A stretch of DNA of 45,391 nt from an uncultured Clostridia bacterium (GCA_947627755.1 CANQXD010000008.1:1-45391), one strand, 5' to 3'. Shown: positions 16,499 to 27,946, counted from the stretch's first letter. Program-made: numbers and translations. The notes: a model not told the origin generated them from the sequence alone.

Positions 16499-19414
16499 AT
16501 GAAAAAAATAACAAATAAAATCGCAAGTATCATGACATTAGCAATTGTTACTGTATTTTCTATGTATACAATATCATTTGCTAATATTGAAATTTCAGGA
16601 TTAGAATATTCGCAAGAATATAAAGAATATCAAGCATTATCAGAAGAAGAAAAACAAAAAGTGATAATGCCTAGAATGTATGATAATCCTATTAAGCAAA
16701 GTAATGCAGACTATTTAAAAGGTCTAGGAAATACATTTAAAATTACACAATTATTAAAATCTTCTTTAACATCACAATATAATTTAAAAAATGAAATACC
16801 AGATAACACAACAATAAAAAACCAAGCTTCTACAAATGGTTGTTGGGCATTTGCAGTATTAGGAAGTTTAGAAAGTAATTTAGCAATGCAAAATAAACAA
16901 AAAGGAAATCCAGTCAAAATTTATGATTTTTCTGAAAGACATCTGGTATATGGAACTGCAAGAAAAGCCTTTTTAAATGATTTAATTAACGAATACGGTT
17001 ATACAAAAGAAATAGGCGGTGGCAATAGCTTTTTAGGAAATGCTTATTTAACAAATGGTATGGGAGCAATTGCAGAAACAGAAATGCCATTTGAAAATAA
17101 TGAAGAAAAAATAGAAATTAGCAAAATACAAAATAAAACAGTATTAACAGAATTAGTAGATAGTGAATTCTTTGCAAGCCCTAAAGATAATGATGAAAAA
17201 GAAATTATAAAACAAAAAGTAAAAGAGCATATTACAAATTATGGAGGAGTTACAGCTAATATATATGGTGCAACTATTCTATCTGAATACTATAACAATA
17301 CAACAGGAGCAATTTATTGCGATAATAAAGAAAATTGTCCACAGAATCATGCAGTATTAATTATAGGATGGGATGATGGATATAGTAAAGAAAAATTTAA
17401 TGAAAAACATAAACCAACAACAGATGGTGCATGGATTGTAAAAAATTCGTGGGGTGAAAAACAACAAGCTAGTTTAACTCAACTAAAAGAAGAATTATTT
17501 GAAACGAATAGACAAGTATGTGACTCACAAGGATGGCATTCAGCAAGTGAAATTCCAGATAAAATTATTATAGAAGTATTGGAAAAAGCAGGTTATGCAA
17601 AAGAAGATATGACAATAAGTGGAGATACTATTAGCATAAAAATAGGAGATAATGGGTATATGTATATCTCTTATGAAGATGTAAATGTATTTAGCAGTAT
17701 GTATGGAATTATAAATGCAACAGATGGAAAAGAATATGATCATATTTATCAATATGATGCACTAGGCTGCAATAAAGTAATTACTATTAATAAAAAAGTA
17801 GGTTATTTAGCAAATGTATTTGAAAGAAATAGCACAGATAATGAGGTATTAACCAAAATTGGTGTTAATACACTAATTGATATAGAAAAGTGTACTGTTT
17901 TAGTAAATCCAAATGGAAGTAGTAAAAAATTAGAAGATTTACAAGAAGTAAAATTAGCAAAAGGGGACTATGAAACTTTAAGAGCAGGTTATAATACAAT
18001 AGAGTTTGCAAATCCAATTAAGCTAAATGGAGAATCTTTTGTAGTAGTACTAAAAGTAGAAGATGATATGATTTATATCCCAATTGTAAATAATACAGCT
18101 ACATATTGGGCAGATGTGGAATTAAAATCAGGTAAAAGTTTTGTGACAACTGAGGATGATATTGAAAATAATATATGGATAGATATGGCAACATCTAGTC
18201 AAATTAGCGAAGAAAATAGAGGAAATATAACATTAAAGGCATTTACAATAGATAAAGAAGAAGCATTGCTAGATAGTATTGAAATCACAAAGGCACCAGA
18301 TACGACTACATATCGAGTAGGAGAAAATTTTGTTACTACTGGAATGAAAGTAGTAGCTAATTATACAGATGGAACAAAAAATGAAATTACAAATTATAAA
18401 GTAACAAATGGTGAAAATTTACAAGAAAATCAAACTACTGTTACTATTACTTATACAGAAAAAGAAATAACAAAAACGGCATATCAAACTATTCAAGTAG
18501 AAAAGCCAATAGCAACAATAACAAAAATAGAAATAAAAACAATGCCTAGTAAACTAGAATACACAAAAGATGTAGACGAATTAAATTTAATAGGTGGTGT
18601 TATACTAGCAACTTATAGTGATGCTACAACAGAAGAAATTTCTATGACAAATCCTATAGTTACTGTCACAGGATATGATAAGACAAAACTAGGAACACAA
18701 ACAATTACGGTATCTTATAAAGGACAAAAAACAACTTTTGAAATAACTGTAAAAGAAGAGAAAACTCCAGAAGTAGATAAAACAAAAGAAGAACCTACAC
18801 CATCTAACTTTGAACAAGCTAAAGCAAATATTACAAAAGCTTGTAGTTATGTATATATTAATAAAGATAAAACTGAATATACTACTATGACAATTGATAT
18901 ATCAGGCATAAAATTAGGAGATAACAAAAGTAGTAGAGAATATTACTATTATATTTCTGGTAAGCAAGGGGAAACTAATATAAAAGAAGAAGACTGGAAA
19001 AAACTAGAAAGCATAGAACAAGAATCAAATGGAACATATCATATAGTCGTAGAATTAGATTCTAGAACTCAAAAAAATATAGACAATATAAAAGATTCAG
19101 ATAATTTATATATTTATATTAAGGAAAAATCAACATTAAGCGAAAGTACTGTAACTGTAGTTAATACAATGAAAACCAATATGCAAACAGAAACAGAAAT
19201 CTATATAGATGATGTAAAAAAAGATTCAATTAAAGATGTTACAGATAATAATTATACAGATAAAAACACAAATGAGAAAAATGATACAACTGTTGTAGGA
19301 GGAACTATTCCACAAACAGGACAAAGTATTGTTATTATAATAGGTATAGCAACCATTGCAATAATAATAGTTGGAATATATATAAAACTTAGAAAAATGA
19401 AAGACATTAAATAG
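16499..19414 (+). CDS. Secreted papain-family (C1) cysteine protease with Ig-like domains and sortase-type anchor
   Basis: A 971-residue cell-surface protein. Residues 1-28 form a signal peptide (KKITNKIASIMTLAIVTVFSM). The C1 peptidase domain has the catalytic Cys in NGCWAFAVLGSLE (about 114), His in NHAVLIIGWDD (about 283) and Asn in WIVKNSWGE (about 314). Two bacterial Ig-like domains follow (about 600-670 and 680-755), then a further domain and a Thr/Asn-rich spacer. It ends with IPQTGQS (about 937), a hydrophobic helix and a basic tail, as in sortase substrates, although the first residue is Ile rather than Leu. The family includes lectin-like C1 peptidases of Clostridia. Monocistronic, with its own terminator. 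Confidence 0.92.
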   Translation: MKKITNKIASIMTLAIVTVFSMYTISFANIEISGLEYSQEYKEYQALSEEEKQKVIMPRMYDNPIKQSNADYLKGLGNTFKITQLLKSSLTSQYNLKNEIPDNTTIKNQASTNGCWAFAVLGSLESNLAMQNKQKGNPVKIYDFSERHLVYGTARKAFLNDLINEYGYTKEIGGGNSFLGNAYLTNGMGAIAETEMPFENNEEKIEISKIQNKTVLTELVDSEFFASPKDNDEKEIIKQKVKEHITNYGGVTANIYGATILSEYYNNTTGAIYCDNKENCPQNHAVLIIGWDDGYSKEKFNEKHKPTTDGAWIVKNSWGEKQQASLTQLKEELFETNRQVCDSQGWHSASEIPDKIIIEVLEKAGYAKEDMTISGDTISIKIGDNGYMYISYEDVNVFSSMYGIINATDGKEYDHIYQYDALGCNKVITINKKVGYLANVFERNSTDNEVLTKIGVNTLIDIEKCTVLVNPNGSSKKLEDLQEVKLAKGDYETLRAGYNTIEFANPIKLNGESFVVVLKVEDDMIYIPIVNNTATYWADVELKSGKSFVTTEDDIENNIWIDMATSSQISEENRGNITLKAFTIDKEEALLDSIEITKAPDTTTYRVGENFVTTGMKVVANYTDGTKNEITNYKVTNGENLQENQTTVTITYTEKEITKTAYQTIQVEKPIATITKIEIKTMPSKLEYTKDVDELNLIGGVILATYSDATTEEISMTNPIVTVTGYDKTKLGTQTITVSYKGQKTTFEITVKEEKTPEVDKTKEEPTPSNFEQAKANITKACSYVYINKDKTEYTTMTIDISGIKLGDNKSSREYYYYISGKQGETNIKEEDWKKLESIEQESNGTYHIVVELDSRTQKNIDNIKDSDNLYIYIKEKSTLSESTVTVVNTMKTNMQTETEIYIDDVKKDSIKDVTDNNYTDKNTNEKNDTTVVGGTIPQTGQSIVIIIGIATIAIIIVGIYIKLRKMKDIK

Positions 19415-19427
19415 TTATAATTTGAAG

Positions 19428-19455
19428 AAAAAATGCTCCAATAAGGGGCATTTTT
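19428..19455 (+). terminator. Terminator of the protease gene
   Basis: AAAAATGCTCC pairs with GGGGCATTTTT (one G-U) around a short AT loop, with a T-run. Confidence 0.8.
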
Positions 19456-19605
19456 AATTGATAAAATGCAAAAATAATAAATAATATAGGTTATAATAGA
19501 TATGCCATAGTAAAATAATAGGTATTTCAATAATAGTATTTTCAATAAAGTGTGATATATGTTTGATAAGCCTAAATAGAATTATATAAAATTTGCTGAC
19601 AAACG

Positions 19606-19634
19606 TTGACAAAGCAGTATAAATATGTTAAAAT
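19606..19634 (+). promoter_or_regulatory. Promoter of rplU-rpmA
   Basis: TTGACA at 19606-19611 and TAAAAT at 19629-19634 with a 17-base spacer. Confidence 0.78.
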
Positions 19635-19639
19635 ATTAA

Positions 19640-19725
19640 CTTGTAAGCCGCCTGAGTCGGGCCTAAAATGCTAATAAATGTGTTAGCTGCCTAGTATTTT
19701 ATGCTTAGCGAGTATTGCAAATAAG
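19640..19725 (+). promoter_or_regulatory. Ribosomal protein L21 leader RNA
   Basis: A structured leader between the promoter and rplU. It contains GTAAGCCGCCTGAGTCGGGC, an inner hairpin GCTAA/TTAGC, and an outer AAAAT/ATTTT pairing. Its position and architecture match the L21 leader known upstream of Firmicutes rplU, which is thought to bind L21 for autogenous control. Assignment is from context and memory of the family, not from a covariance search. Confidence 0.68.
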
Positions 19726-19739
19726 AGGAGGTGTACTAT

Positions 19740-20240
19740 ATGTACGCAATCATTGAAAGCTGTGGAAAACAATACAAAGTAGCAGAAGGAGACGTAGTAT
19801 TTTTTGAAAAATTAGATGTAGAAGAAGGTAAAAAAGTTACATTTGATAACGTAGTTCTAGTATCTGATGACAAAAAAGTAGAAGTTGGAGCTCCTTATGT
19901 AAAAGGTGTTAAAGTAGAAGGTAAAGTTCTAGAACATGGTAAAGGAAAGAAAATTATCGTTTACAAATACAAAGCAAAGAAAAACTACAGAAGAACACAA
20001 GGACATAGACAACCATTTACCAAAGTAGAAATTACTAAAATATCAGCAGGAAAAGAAACTACTGCAAAAGCAGAAGTAGCAGCTAGCGAAGAAAAAGCTA
20101 CTACAAAAACTGCAAGTGCAAAAGCTACTACAACTAAAAAAACAACTGATGCAAAGGTAGCAACTGCTAAAAAAGAGACTACAGCAAAAACAACAACTAA
20201 AAAAGCAACTACAACAAAAACAGAAAAAGTAGAAGCTTAA
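19740..20240 (+). CDS. rplU: 50S ribosomal protein L21 with a C-terminal extension
   Basis: L21 binds 23S rRNA. Residues 1-103 are a normal L21 ([17 protein letters not shown], then [28 protein letters not shown]). A tail of about 63 residues follows, made of repeated Lys/Thr/Ala (KTT, AKATT and similar), which ordinary L21 lacks. ATG 19740 lies behind AGAGGAGGTG; a GTG at 19731 is inside that site. Next gene is rpmA, with no prp gene between them. Confidence 0.95.
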   Translation: MYAIIESCGKQYKVAEGDVVFFEKLDVEEGKKVTFDNVVLVSDDKKVEVGAPYVKGVKVEGKVLEHGKGKKIIVYKYKAKKNYRRTQGHRQPFTKVEITKISAGKETTAKAEVAASEEKATTKTASAKATTTKKTTDAKVATAKKETTAKTTTKKATTTKTEKVEA

Positions 20241-20285
20241 GAAATAAAAGAGAACAAGTAACCTATAAGAAGGGAGTGAAAAAAC

Positions 20286-20555
20286 ATGGCTCATAAGAAA
20301 GGTCAAGGTAGTGTTAAGAACGGTAGAGATAGTGAATCAAAACGTCTTGGACTAAAAAGAGCAGATGGTCAATTTGTACTTGCTGGAAACATTCTAGTTA
20401 GACAAAGAGGAACTAAATTCCATCCAGGAACAAATGTAGGAATCGGAAGCGATGATACCTTATTTGCTCTAGTAAATGGAAATGTAAAATTCGAAAGACT
20501 TGGCAAAGATAAGAAAAAAGTTAGTGTTTATCCCGCAGAGGAAGCACAAGCATAA
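20286..20555 (+). CDS. rpmA: 50S ribosomal protein L27
   Basis: L27 reaches the peptidyl transferase centre with its N-terminus. The 89-residue product begins directly with [16 protein letters not shown], so it lacks the cleavable N-terminal leader found in most Firmicutes, which the protease Prp removes. RBS AAGGGAGTG. A terminator follows. Confidence 0.96.
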   Translation: MAHKKGQGSVKNGRDSESKRLGLKRADGQFVLAGNILVRQRGTKFHPGTNVGIGSDDTLFALVNGNVKFERLGKDKKKVSVYPAEEAQA

Positions 20556-20557
20556 AC

Positions 20558-20588
20558 AAAAAAGGCTATCTAAAACGATAGTCTTTTT
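20558..20588 (+). terminator. Terminator of rplU-rpmA
   Basis: AAAAGGCTATC (20560-20570) pairs with GATAGTCTTTT (20577-20587; one G-U), with a T-run. Confidence 0.8.
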
Positions 20589-20656
20589 ATTTGGCTATCA
20601 TCTCAAAAAAAATTATACAAATAAAAAATCTATTTAGCAAACTTTTAGGAATTTAC

Positions 20657-20685
20657 TTGTAAAAAATACCAAAATTAGTTATAAT
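20657..20685 (+). promoter_or_regulatory. Promoter of the MNT/HEPN pair
   Basis: TTGTAA at 20657-20662 and TATAAT at 20680-20685, spacer 17. Confidence 0.75.
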
Positions 20686-20709
20686 GAAAAAGAGGAAAAA
20701 GGTGGAAAA

Positions 20710-21000
20710 ATGAAATATGGATTATCAGAACAAACATATCATAAAATAAAGAATATAGTTGAAAAACATAAAAATTATCAATTCAAAATATTTGGCTCAA
20801 GAGCTAGAGGAGACTATAAAACAAATTCTGATATTGATATTGTAGTGGAAAATTGTATAAAAGAAAAAGAAAAATTTAATTTGAAAAATGAATTTGATTT
20901 ATTAGATATTCCTTATTCCATAGACTTACTTTTTATACAAGATATTACGAAAGAAGAACTTTTAAATTCAATTGAAAGAGAGGGCAAAAAATATGAGTAG
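20710..21000 (+). CDS. mntA: MntA-type minimal nucleotidyltransferase (antitoxin)
   Basis: A 96-residue MNT protein with an intact GSx10DxD motif (GSRARGDYKTNSDID, residues about 33-47). In characterised MNT/HEPN systems the MNT partner adds AMP to the HEPN toxin near its active site and so neutralises it. The stop overlaps the next start by 8 bases, as usual for the pair. Own promoter; inserted between rpmA and trpS. Confidence 0.9.
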   Translation: MKYGLSEQTYHKIKNIVEKHKNYQFKIFGSRARGDYKTNSDIDIVVENCIKEKEKFNLKNEFDLLDIPYSIDLLFIQDITKEELLNSIEREGKKYE

Positions 21001-21406
21001 GTTTCAAGAAAGAAAAAAAGATTATAAAAATGCATATACAAAATTGGAAGAAGCATTATCAGAAGAAATAACAAAAGATTTATCAGAAAAAACTTTGCAA
21101 GTTATTATAGATGGTGTACTACATAGATTTGAATTTACATTTGAATTAGCTTGGAAAACTATGAAGGATTATTTGGAATATATGGGAATTACAAATAAAA
21201 CAGGAAGTCCAAGAGAAAATATTCAACAAGCATTCAAACAAGGAATAATCGAAGATGGAGAAATATGGATTGAAATCATGCTTGCGAGAAATGAATTATC
21301 TCATTTATATGATGAAGCAACATCAAGAAAAATATATCATAATATAAAAACAAAATATATAAAAGAATTTAAAAAACTAGAAGAAAAGTTTGAACAAATT
21401 TTATAA
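20993..21406 (+). CDS. hepT: HepT-type HEPN ribonuclease toxin (HI0074 family)
   Basis: A 137-residue helical HEPN protein. It has the full Rx4HxY active-site motif (RNELSHLY, residues about 101-108), where Arg and His form the RNase site and Tyr is the residue modified by MntA. Also shows the family stretch FEFTFELAWKTMKDYLE. ATG 20993 overlaps mntA by 8 bases. In the usual view the pair is a toxin-antitoxin system with possible phage-defence roles. Confidence 0.9.
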   Translation: MSRFQERKKDYKNAYTKLEEALSEEITKDLSEKTLQVIIDGVLHRFEFTFELAWKTMKDYLEYMGITNKTGSPRENIQQAFKQGIIEDGEIWIEIMLARNELSHLYDEATSRKIYHNIKTKYIKEFKKLEEKFEQIL

Positions 21407-21423
21407 AACAGGAGGAAAATACT

Positions 21424-23771
<2,348 letters not shown>

Positions 23772-23891
23772 TTTATTTTAATAATTTGTAAAAACCATTC
23801 CAGTCGCATTCGTCAATTCTTAAATTTAAGATTTTGCTAGTGATTAAAAAATAAAGATAATAAAAAAATTTAAAAAAATTAAAACTTTTGT

Positions 23892-23927
23892 TTGACAATC
23901 GTTTGTTTATATGATATGATAAACAAA
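23892..23927 (+). promoter_or_regulatory. lexA promoter with overlapping perfect palindrome (candidate operator)
   Basis: TTGACA at 23892-23897 and TATGAT at 23915-23920, spacer 17. TTTGTTTAT (23902-23910) and ATAAACAAA (23919-23927) are a perfect 9-bp inverted repeat with an 8-base spacer covering the -10. Its position fits LexA autorepression, but the half-site is not the GAAC/GTTC of the usual Gram-positive LexA box. Confidence 0.7.
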
Positions 23928-23948
23928 AAAATTAGGAGTGATGTGTAA

Positions 23949-24605
23949 ATGAGAACAAAGAAAGATCCTATGGAATTAAACAAGAGAGAAAAAGCAATTT
24001 TAAAATTTATTGAAAAACAAGTAGACGCAAAAGGTTATCCACCATCTGTTAGAGAAATAGGAAAAGCAGTAGGGCTAAATTCTACCGCAACTGTACATGG
24101 CTATTTAGCAAAATTAGTAGAAAAAGGTTACATTAAGAAAGAGGACCAAAAAGGTAGAACCTTACGTCTATTGAAAGGTGCAGACAATACAGCAAAGAAG
24201 AAGGAAGATAAATCTTTCTATTCTGGTAGAGAAATGGTAGAAGTACCAGTCATTGGTAAAATTACAGCAGGAGAACCAATTTTAGCAGTAGAAAATATTA
24301 CAGATACTTTCCCAATTCCAATCGATTTTGTTGGAAACAGTGAAAGCTTTATGCTTACTGTTCGTGGTGAAAGTATGATAGAAGCGGGCATTTTAGATGG
24401 AGATTATATTTTAGTAAAAAAACAAAATGTAGCAAATAATGGAGAAATTGTAGTAGCATTAATTGGAGATGAAGCAACTGTAAAAACCTTTTATAAAGAA
24501 AAAGATCATATTCGCCTTCAACCAGAAAACAGCACTATGGACCCAATTATTGTACCAAACTGCGAAATTTTAGGAAAAGTAGCAGGTGTATTTAGAAAGA
24601 TGTAA
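23949..24605 (+). CDS. lexA: LexA repressor
   Basis: SOS repressor, 218 residues. The N-terminal winged helix ([23 protein letters not shown]) is followed by the S24 autoprotease domain with the Ala-Gly cleavage site (ITAGEP, about 106-107), Ser in GESMIEAG (about 140) and Lys in ATVKTF (about 178). RBS AGGAGTG. The operator candidate overlaps its promoter. Confidence 0.97.
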   Translation: MRTKKDPMELNKREKAILKFIEKQVDAKGYPPSVREIGKAVGLNSTATVHGYLAKLVEKGYIKKEDQKGRTLRLLKGADNTAKKKEDKSFYSGREMVEVPVIGKITAGEPILAVENITDTFPIPIDFVGNSESFMLTVRGESMIEAGILDGDYILVKKQNVANNGEIVVALIGDEATVKTFYKEKDHIRLQPENSTMDPIIVPNCEILGKVAGVFRKM

Positions 24606-24628
24606 AAAAATAGAATGGAGAATTAAAT

Positions 24629-25108
24629 ATGGCAAGAGTGAAAACATTTTTTATCTATTTTTTACTTGTTTTAGGTTTCTTTCTATTTTCACAACTTATG
24701 ATTTATTTTGCAATAAATACAACTTATGCATATAAAAGTGTAGAGAGCAAAACTGTTATTCCTATACAAATAGAAGTACAAGCAACCTCTGTAAATGGTT
24801 TTGCAAAGGGAAAAATTATAAATCAAACAGAAAGTAAAATAGAAAATAAATACATAAAAATAGATTGTTATTCAAAAAATAATATTTTAATGGGAACAAA
24901 ATACATAAAAATAGATAAAATAGAAGCAAAAGAAGAGAAAGAATTTGAAGTTCGTTTTAATTTTAATAGAGTAGATAGAGCAGTAGTAGATATTGTAGAT
25001 GAAAATGTAATAGAAGAGCAAAATGTTAGCGAAGAACAAAAAGTATCTGATCCAGAAAGAGGCTTGGCAGCAATGCTTACTGCAGTAATCTTATTATGGT
25101 TTATTTAG
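24629..25108 (+). CDS. Hypothetical membrane protein downstream of lexA
   Basis: 159 residues. An N-terminal transmembrane helix (about 5-30), an extracytoplasmic beta-rich segment that may resemble an FxLYD-type domain, an acidic stretch, and a hydrophobic C-terminus. It starts 23 bases after lexA and shares its terminator, so it may be under LexA control. Family not recognised. Confidence 0.75.
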   Translation: MARVKTFFIYFLLVLGFFLFSQLMIYFAINTTYAYKSVESKTVIPIQIEVQATSVNGFAKGKIINQTESKIENKYIKIDCYSKNNILMGTKYIKIDKIEAKEEKEFEVRFNFNRVDRAVVDIVDENVIEEQNVSEEQKVSDPERGLAAMLTAVILLWFI

Positions 25109-25111
25109 AAA

Positions 25112-25142
25112 AAAAAGATTTGGATGAATTCCAAATCTTTTT
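25112..25142 (+). terminator. Terminator of the lexA transcript
   Basis: Thirteen-base perfect arms (AAAAAGATTTGGA and TCCAAATCTTTTT) with a five-base loop. Confidence 0.85.
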
Positions 25143-25314
25143 ATAAATTTGTTCTTTTCATATTTTCACGACTATTCATTAATAATAGTAACTCAAAATT
25201 AAAGAATATTACAAAACAATAACAAATATAATATTTTTTTATTACAACGATTGAATATTACAAAAATGTATGATAATTTAATTACATAATTAAATTTGAA
25301 GGAGAAATATTTAT

Positions 25315-27258
25315 ATGGACAAAGAATATGAAGAATTGTATGATGAGGAATTAACCGAAAAAAGAAAAAAAGATATATTAGAAAAAATGTCAAAAGAAGA
25401 TTTATTGACATTTGCATATTCTATTGCAGAAAAAACTTATGAATCTAAAAATATGTTTTCAAAAGAGCAATTAGAAGAAAAAAGAGAATTATGGGACTTA
25501 TCAGATGAGGAGAAAAATGCATATATTTTATGTGCAAAGAAATCCATATTAAAATTATTTGATTCTAGCAAAAAATCAGTACTTGATACATTGATATCAA
25601 TTAATGAAAATATGCCAAAAGAAATAAAAGATATAGTTATAAATCAATTATTATTTGATGCTACAGCAGAAGAGTTATTATCTTATGCAATAGAAGATGA
25701 AAAGGACTTTTTAGAAAAAACTACTAAAAAGTCAGCTGATATGGCAAAAAGCGATATTAACACAGAAGAAACAAAAAAATTTTTTCAAGCCATAGATGAG
25801 ACTATAGGAACAGAAAAAGAAGACAACAAAATAAAGGAATCTATTGTACAATTTTGGTTAAGAGGCGTAAAAGCTAAAAAGCCAGATTTAAGTAAAGAAA
25901 GTGAAGAAAATTTTAGAAAAAGTATCTTAAAATCTATAAACAGAAGTTATAACTCTTTTACAGGAGCTAGTATAAGTATGGATTGGGATCCAAGTAGTGA
26001 ACTTGTTGATGCATATTGTAGTATGGAAAAATCCAAATCTGGAACAATGAGATTTTTTGATATACGTTCAGTTTTTCCAAGTAAAACCACTACAACTGCA
26101 TATAAAGGACAATATGCAGTTGTTTATAGTGAATTTGAAGAAAATGAATATTTATATATGACAGATAAATATAGATGTAAAGAAAAACAGAAAATTGCTG
26201 AACAAATAAAACAACAAGAAGATAAAATTCCAGAGGATGTAAAATTAGCTTTTGAAAATGAATTTGAAGAAGAACAGAGGCAACAAGCATTATTAGATAC
26301 ATATACAACTCAAATAAGTTCAATTAAAAATTCAGATATGTCAGAAGAAGAAAAGGCACAAAAAAAGCAAGAATTAATAGATGAACTTAAAATGTTTTCA
26401 GAAAAGAGTAAATACGATTCAGATAAATTTGGAAAAATAGATAAGCAAAAATATATGCAAGAAAGATATATAAAATATGCAAGAGATAAAGAAAGTGATC
26501 TTTGGGAAGAAAGGAATAAAACAAAACATGGAATTGGAGAATGGACAGATGAAAGTAGTATTCCAACTGAATTAGATAGACTATATCAAAACAGAAATAT
26601 GATAATAAGATATGAAAGATCTAATGGTATAGACAAAGAAATACCAACTGAACAAATACAATTTACTAATATGATAGCAGAAGCGTATATAAATGAATTA
26701 GGAGAAAAAGGATATATAGATACAAATGCTATAGAAGAAACTGAAGTTATGAGAAATAAGTTGAAAAGGTATATTTTATCATATTATGAAGAGATTACAA
26801 GTGAAGATGAATCTTCAGCTTTCAGTTTTAATAGTAAATTCAATGAAAAGGGAATATATACATTATTAGGAATATCTAAAAATGAAAATAGCAATATATA
26901 TTCAATGTTTTCTAATAATGGAAAAATATCAATAGAAGTAGAAGATGGAATTATATCTAGAAAAGGTAGATTGGACAAAGAAATTTTAAATGCTATACCA
27001 GAAAAATTGCAAGAGAAAAAAGAAAAAATAGAAAATAGAATAGCCTTTTATAAAGAAATAGAAGAAAGTTTTAGAGTTAGCACATTAGAAGAAAAATTAG
27101 ATATGATTAATGAGTATCAAGAAGCAAAAGAAGATAGAGAACCAAGTCTTAAAGAATTAGATAGTAGAAAAGCAAGATTAGAAGAAAAAGAAAGTCAATT
27201 AAGAGATAAATTTAATGAATTAGATTTATTAAGTGACCAAAAAGGAGAGAAAATATGA
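25315..27258 (+). CDS. Large charged protein of unknown function
   Basis: A 647-residue cytoplasmic protein, rich in Lys and Glu, largely helical with coiled-coil-like stretches (about 285-370 and 575-645). No signal peptide, no membrane segment, no catalytic motif that I recognise. ATG 25315 with GAAGGAG. It overlaps the next gene by four bases (ATGA), so the two are translationally coupled. Base composition is even more AT-rich than its neighbours. Function unknown. Confidence 0.8.
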   Translation: MDKEYEELYDEELTEKRKKDILEKMSKEDLLTFAYSIAEKTYESKNMFSKEQLEEKRELWDLSDEEKNAYILCAKKSILKLFDSSKKSVLDTLISINENMPKEIKDIVINQLLFDATAEELLSYAIEDEKDFLEKTTKKSADMAKSDINTEETKKFFQAIDETIGTEKEDNKIKESIVQFWLRGVKAKKPDLSKESEENFRKSILKSINRSYNSFTGASISMDWDPSSELVDAYCSMEKSKSGTMRFFDIRSVFPSKTTTTAYKGQYAVVYSEFEENEYLYMTDKYRCKEKQKIAEQIKQQEDKIPEDVKLAFENEFEEEQRQQALLDTYTTQISSIKNSDMSEEEKAQKKQELIDELKMFSEKSKYDSDKFGKIDKQKYMQERYIKYARDKESDLWEERNKTKHGIGEWTDESSIPTELDRLYQNRNMIIRYERSNGIDKEIPTEQIQFTNMIAEAYINELGEKGYIDTNAIEETEVMRNKLKRYILSYYEEITSEDESSAFSFNSKFNEKGIYTLLGISKNENSNIYSMFSNNGKISIEVEDGIISRKGRLDKEILNAIPEKLQEKKEKIENRIAFYKEIEESFRVSTLEEKLDMINEYQEAKEDREPSLKELDSRKARLEEKESQLRDKFNELDLLSDQKGEKI

Positions 27259-27605
27259 GAAGTGAAAATCAATTAGTAGCAAAAAAGGAAAATCTTTTTA
27301 CTAAGATATTAAATTTTTTTCTAAGACGAAATAATAAATATGAAGAACAACAAGAATATAATATTAAAGAAGTATATGCAAGAGAAGATTTTTCTTCTAA
27401 AATAAAAATAGGAGAAATAGTATCATTTGATAGGTTAAGAGAATTACAATATTTAATAAGAAATGATAAAATAAAAGAAGAAGATATATCTATAGAAGAG
27501 CAAAAAGAATTAAGAAAATTATATAAAAAGCAAATAAGTAATTTAAAAGAATCAATTAGTAATTATAAAATAAAAATTGAAAAAATAAATCCTAAAAATG
27601 CATAA
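27255..27605 (+). CDS. Small protein coupled to the preceding unknown gene
   Basis: 116 residues, basic and charged. A stretch near the N-terminus (LFTKILNFFLRR) could be an amphipathic helix. It starts inside the end of the 647-residue gene (ATGA overlap). No recognisable family; probably works with its partner. Confidence 0.7.
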   Translation: MRSENQLVAKKENLFTKILNFFLRRNNKYEEQQEYNIKEVYAREDFSSKIKIGEIVSFDRLRELQYLIRNDKIKEEDISIEEQKELRKLYKKQISNLKESISNYKIKIEKINPKNA

Positions 27606-27946
27606 AACACATTGTACAGAAATTTATTAGAAAAGTTTGATGTATGAACAAATTAACGGAAAGCCTTAAAATTATAGCAATTTTAAGGCTTTTCAATGTT
27701 TTTTAAAAAAGGAAAAGAACTAAATGCTACCACACACTTAACTCTTTTCGAACATTTATGAACAATGCATTTTGTTTTTTACTTAAGTTAAATATATTAT
27801 ATGTCAAACGATTTTCCTAAATTCATTTAAAAAAATAAATTTAGGAAAAACCATTGCCAATTAATACAAAATGTAATATAATCGTAACAGAATTGTAATA
27901 AAAACGAAATAAATGAGAAGAATAAAATACTGAAAGGAAGATGCAA
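27606..27946 (+). promoter_or_regulatory. Intergenic region with terminator, inverted repeat and mreB promoter
   Basis: A 14-bp perfect hairpin at 27660-27692 (AAAGCCTTAAAATT and complement) ends the unknown pair. A second inverted repeat, TTTTCCTAAATT (27812-27823) with AATTTAGGAAAA (27838-27849), lies directly upstream of the mreB promoter TTGCCA (27854-27859), spacer 17, TATAAT (27877-27882), and could be an operator. No gene seen. Confidence 0.7.

Noticed and set aside
21407..21423. T-box leader for trpS
   Set aside because: Only 17 bases separate hepT from trpS and no T-box consensus or antiterminator is present.
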